From Lomentospora prolificans (Eukaryota; Ascomycota; Sordariomycetes; Microascales; Microascaceae), in assembly GCA_029532625.1 (NCBI GenBank), contig JARFXM010000003.1, positions 1,984,001 through 2,048,000 on the forward strand: 64,000 bases of DNA. Direction: 5' to 3'. A program made the position numbers and the translations under genes. Shown here piece by piece: positions 62,228 through 64,000 of this stretch; position 1 is the stretch's first letter, and each line of letters starts with the position of its first letter. The notes beneath the pieces are model-generated. The model saw nothing but the letters and a program-made list of their open reading frames with translations. It ran no database searches and was not told the origin of the DNA.

Positions 62228-62635
62228 GGTGGCGGTGGATGTCGAGCAATTCTCGCGGGGGGAAGGCGGCGCAAAGGGTGAACGTTTGTGAGGTATACTT
62301 GTTGATAGAATGGGGATGCCCTATTATATGGATTGATTGACAAAAGCTGAGGGAAATGGACGTCTTCAGATAAGCCAGGAATTGAAGGTGAGAACGTTGG
62401 CGAGAGTGACGTTGGGGAATCCGAGGGCGGCACGAACTTGGAGAAGTGGGGCTGGGCGGTGAGAGGTACCTCGACAAGGCTTATCGATAAGCAAAGCACT
62501 GTTCAGTGCAAGAAAAAAAATTGTGACGAGCCTTGACTGTGCTTCCTTTCCCCCACCACCACGTTTCCAGCACCAAAAGTCTGCCTTCGGTCAAGTTCAA
62601 CACCAGACTTGAATCTTCCCCCTAACGCTCCCAAA
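62228..62635. promoter_or_regulatory. Shared divergent promoter of the J-protein gene and dbp10
   Basis: 408 bases between divergent start codons. A palindromic CTTATCGATAAG sits at 62479-62490, near the middle, and the dbp10 side is C/T- and C/A-rich leader sequence. No other gene is present. Confidence 0.6.
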
Positions 62636-64000
62636 ATGGTTCGACGTGCGGTCTCTCCGGCGCTCTCGGAGAACGAGGTGGATATTGCCGGGGACCTTTT
62701 TGCAGAGGATGACGACTCTGGCAAGTTTGGCGGAACCGCCGACCAGGATGGTTTCGGCTTCGATGCGGACGGAATTTTCAATGCGGGAGGAGAAGGCTCG
62801 GACGATGATGAAGCTTTTATCGCTCTGCAACAGGCGGCATCCTTCCGGAAGGGCTCAAACATTAAGGGAAAATCTGTGAAAAAGGGCGGTGGCTTTCAGG
62901 CCATGGGTACGACTCTTCTAGCCTCCTGCCCCGGGACTACTCGCCGGCTCCTCTGCTAACTAGACCCCGGGAACACTAGGCCTCAATGGAAACATCCTCC
63001 GAGCGATCGCCAGGAAAGGATTTACAGTACCTACACCGATTCAGCGCAAAACGATACCCCTAATCCTCTCGAGAAAAGATGTCGTCGGTATGGCCAGGAC
63101 CGGTTCCGGCAAGACCGCAGCTTTCGTTATTCCCATGATTGAACGGTTGAAGTCCCACAGCGTCAAAGTCGGTGCCCGTGCACTGATCATGTCGCCTTCT
63201 CGAGAACTCGCAATCCAGACCGTAAAGGTTGTAAAAGAATTGGGCCGAGGAACCGACCTCAAGACAGTGTTACTCGTCGGTGGTGACAGTTTGGAGGAGC
63301 AGTTTGGACTCATGACTACTAATCCAGACATCGTCATAGCCACTCCCGGCCGTTTCCTTCATTTGAAGGTTGAAATGGGGCTAGACCTGTCGTCCGTCAA
63401 GTACGTAGTCTTCGACGAGGCCGATCGACTCTTCGAAATGGGGTTCGCTACGCAGCTCACCGAAATTCTTCACGCCCTGCCACCGTCGCGCCAAACCCTA
63501 CTCTTCTCCGCCACACTCCCCGCTTCCCTAGTCGAATTTGCCAAAGCCGGCCTCCAAGAACCCGAGCTCGTACGTCTCGACGCCGAAACCAAAATTTCAC
63601 CCGATCTTCACAACGCCTTCTTTTCCATTAAGGCGGCGGACAAGGAAGGTGCTCTACTATACATATTACACGAAGTTATCAAAATGCCTCTAGGGCTCCC
63701 CGAGGGCGTGAAGGGTTTCGATATGGGGCCCTCAAAGAAGCGGAAGCGAGGCGAGCATGGGGGTTCAGGCAAACCAACGGAGCATTCTACTATCGTTTTC
63801 GCTGCCACGAAACATCGCGTCGAATATCTTGCGAACCTTCTGGAGCATGCCGGGTTCGCCGTCTCCTTCGTTTTCGGATCCCTAGATCAGGAGGCGCGTA
63901 GGATTCAAGTTGAAGACTTCCGTCGTGGACGAACAAACATACTTGTTGTTACTGACGTAGCGGCCCGTGGTATCGATATCCCTGTCCTAAAAAATGTCAT
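62636..64000 (+). CDS. dbp10: ATP-dependent RNA helicase Dbp10 (3' end outside the window)
   Basis: A nucleolar DEAD-box helicase of 60S ribosomal subunit assembly. Exon 1 (62636-62906) joins exon 2 (62980 onward) as G+GC (Gly91), with a TGCTAAC branch point. 430 residues are visible; the family is usually around 900, so more than half is missing to the right. After an acidic N terminus (LFAEDDDSGKFGG, GSDDDEAFIALQQA) the core motifs are intact: Q motif GFTVPTPIQ (Gln112), Walker A ARTGSGKT (129-136), SPSREL, TPGR, DEAD (236-239), SAT (267-269), then a family-specific insertion with KKRKRGEHGG, IVFAATKHRVEYL, and VVTDVAARGIDIP. AMGLNGNILRAIARKGF just before the Q motif and the insertion before motif IV point to Dbp10/DDX54 rather than other DEAD-box proteins. 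Confidence 0.95.

Overview
The window is nuclear DNA of a filamentous ascomycete (Pezizomycotina, most likely Sordariomycetes). The evidence is short phase-consistent introns with GTATGT/GTAAGT-like donors and CTAAC-type branch points, single-domain eukaryotic genes in no operon order, and orthologues typical of moulds: Glo3, Tim21, a VIB-1/XprG Ndt80 factor, Syo1 and Dbp10. The species cannot be named from the sequence alone. Twelve protein genes are supported, most with exon models whose reading phases close exactly.

Layout. 1-810 (minus) is a decayed Tc1/mariner transposase. 811-15835 holds no recognisable gene, only low-complexity tracts. 15836-25181 is a gene block: tim21 (-) and the ArfGAP glo3 (+) share a divergent promoter, glo3 faces a nitronate monooxygenase-like flavoprotein (-), and that gene diverges from a bifunctional HPPK-DHPS folate gene (+). 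25182-33249 is gene-free. 33250-35693 (-) is a VIB-1/XprG-type Ndt80 regulator, standing alone between two deserts. 35694-47193 is again gene-free. From 47194 to the right edge the DNA is gene-dense: a BTB-bromodomain protein (+), an unrecognised 197-residue protein (-), MLH1 (+), a DUF202 membrane protein (+), a type II membrane glycosyltransferase-like protein (-), SYO1 (+), a DNAJC8/Spf31-type J protein (-), and DBP10 (+, cut by the window end).

How the genes work together. Most are housekeeping: vesicle traffic (Glo3), mitochondrial import (Tim21), folate synthesis, mismatch repair (MLH1), and nuclear RNA/ribosome work. SYO1, which imports Rpl5/Rpl11, and DBP10, a 60S assembly helicase, lie within about 1.5 kb of each other, with an RNA-linked J protein between them that diverges from DBP10. 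The two genes with the most regulatory interest are the isolated VIB-1/XprG factor (secreted proteases and nonself recognition in related fungi) and the BTB-bromodomain fusion, whose bromodomain has Trp where the acetyl-lysine-binding Asn is expected. No convincing tRNA, rRNA, CRISPR array or biosynthetic cluster was seen.
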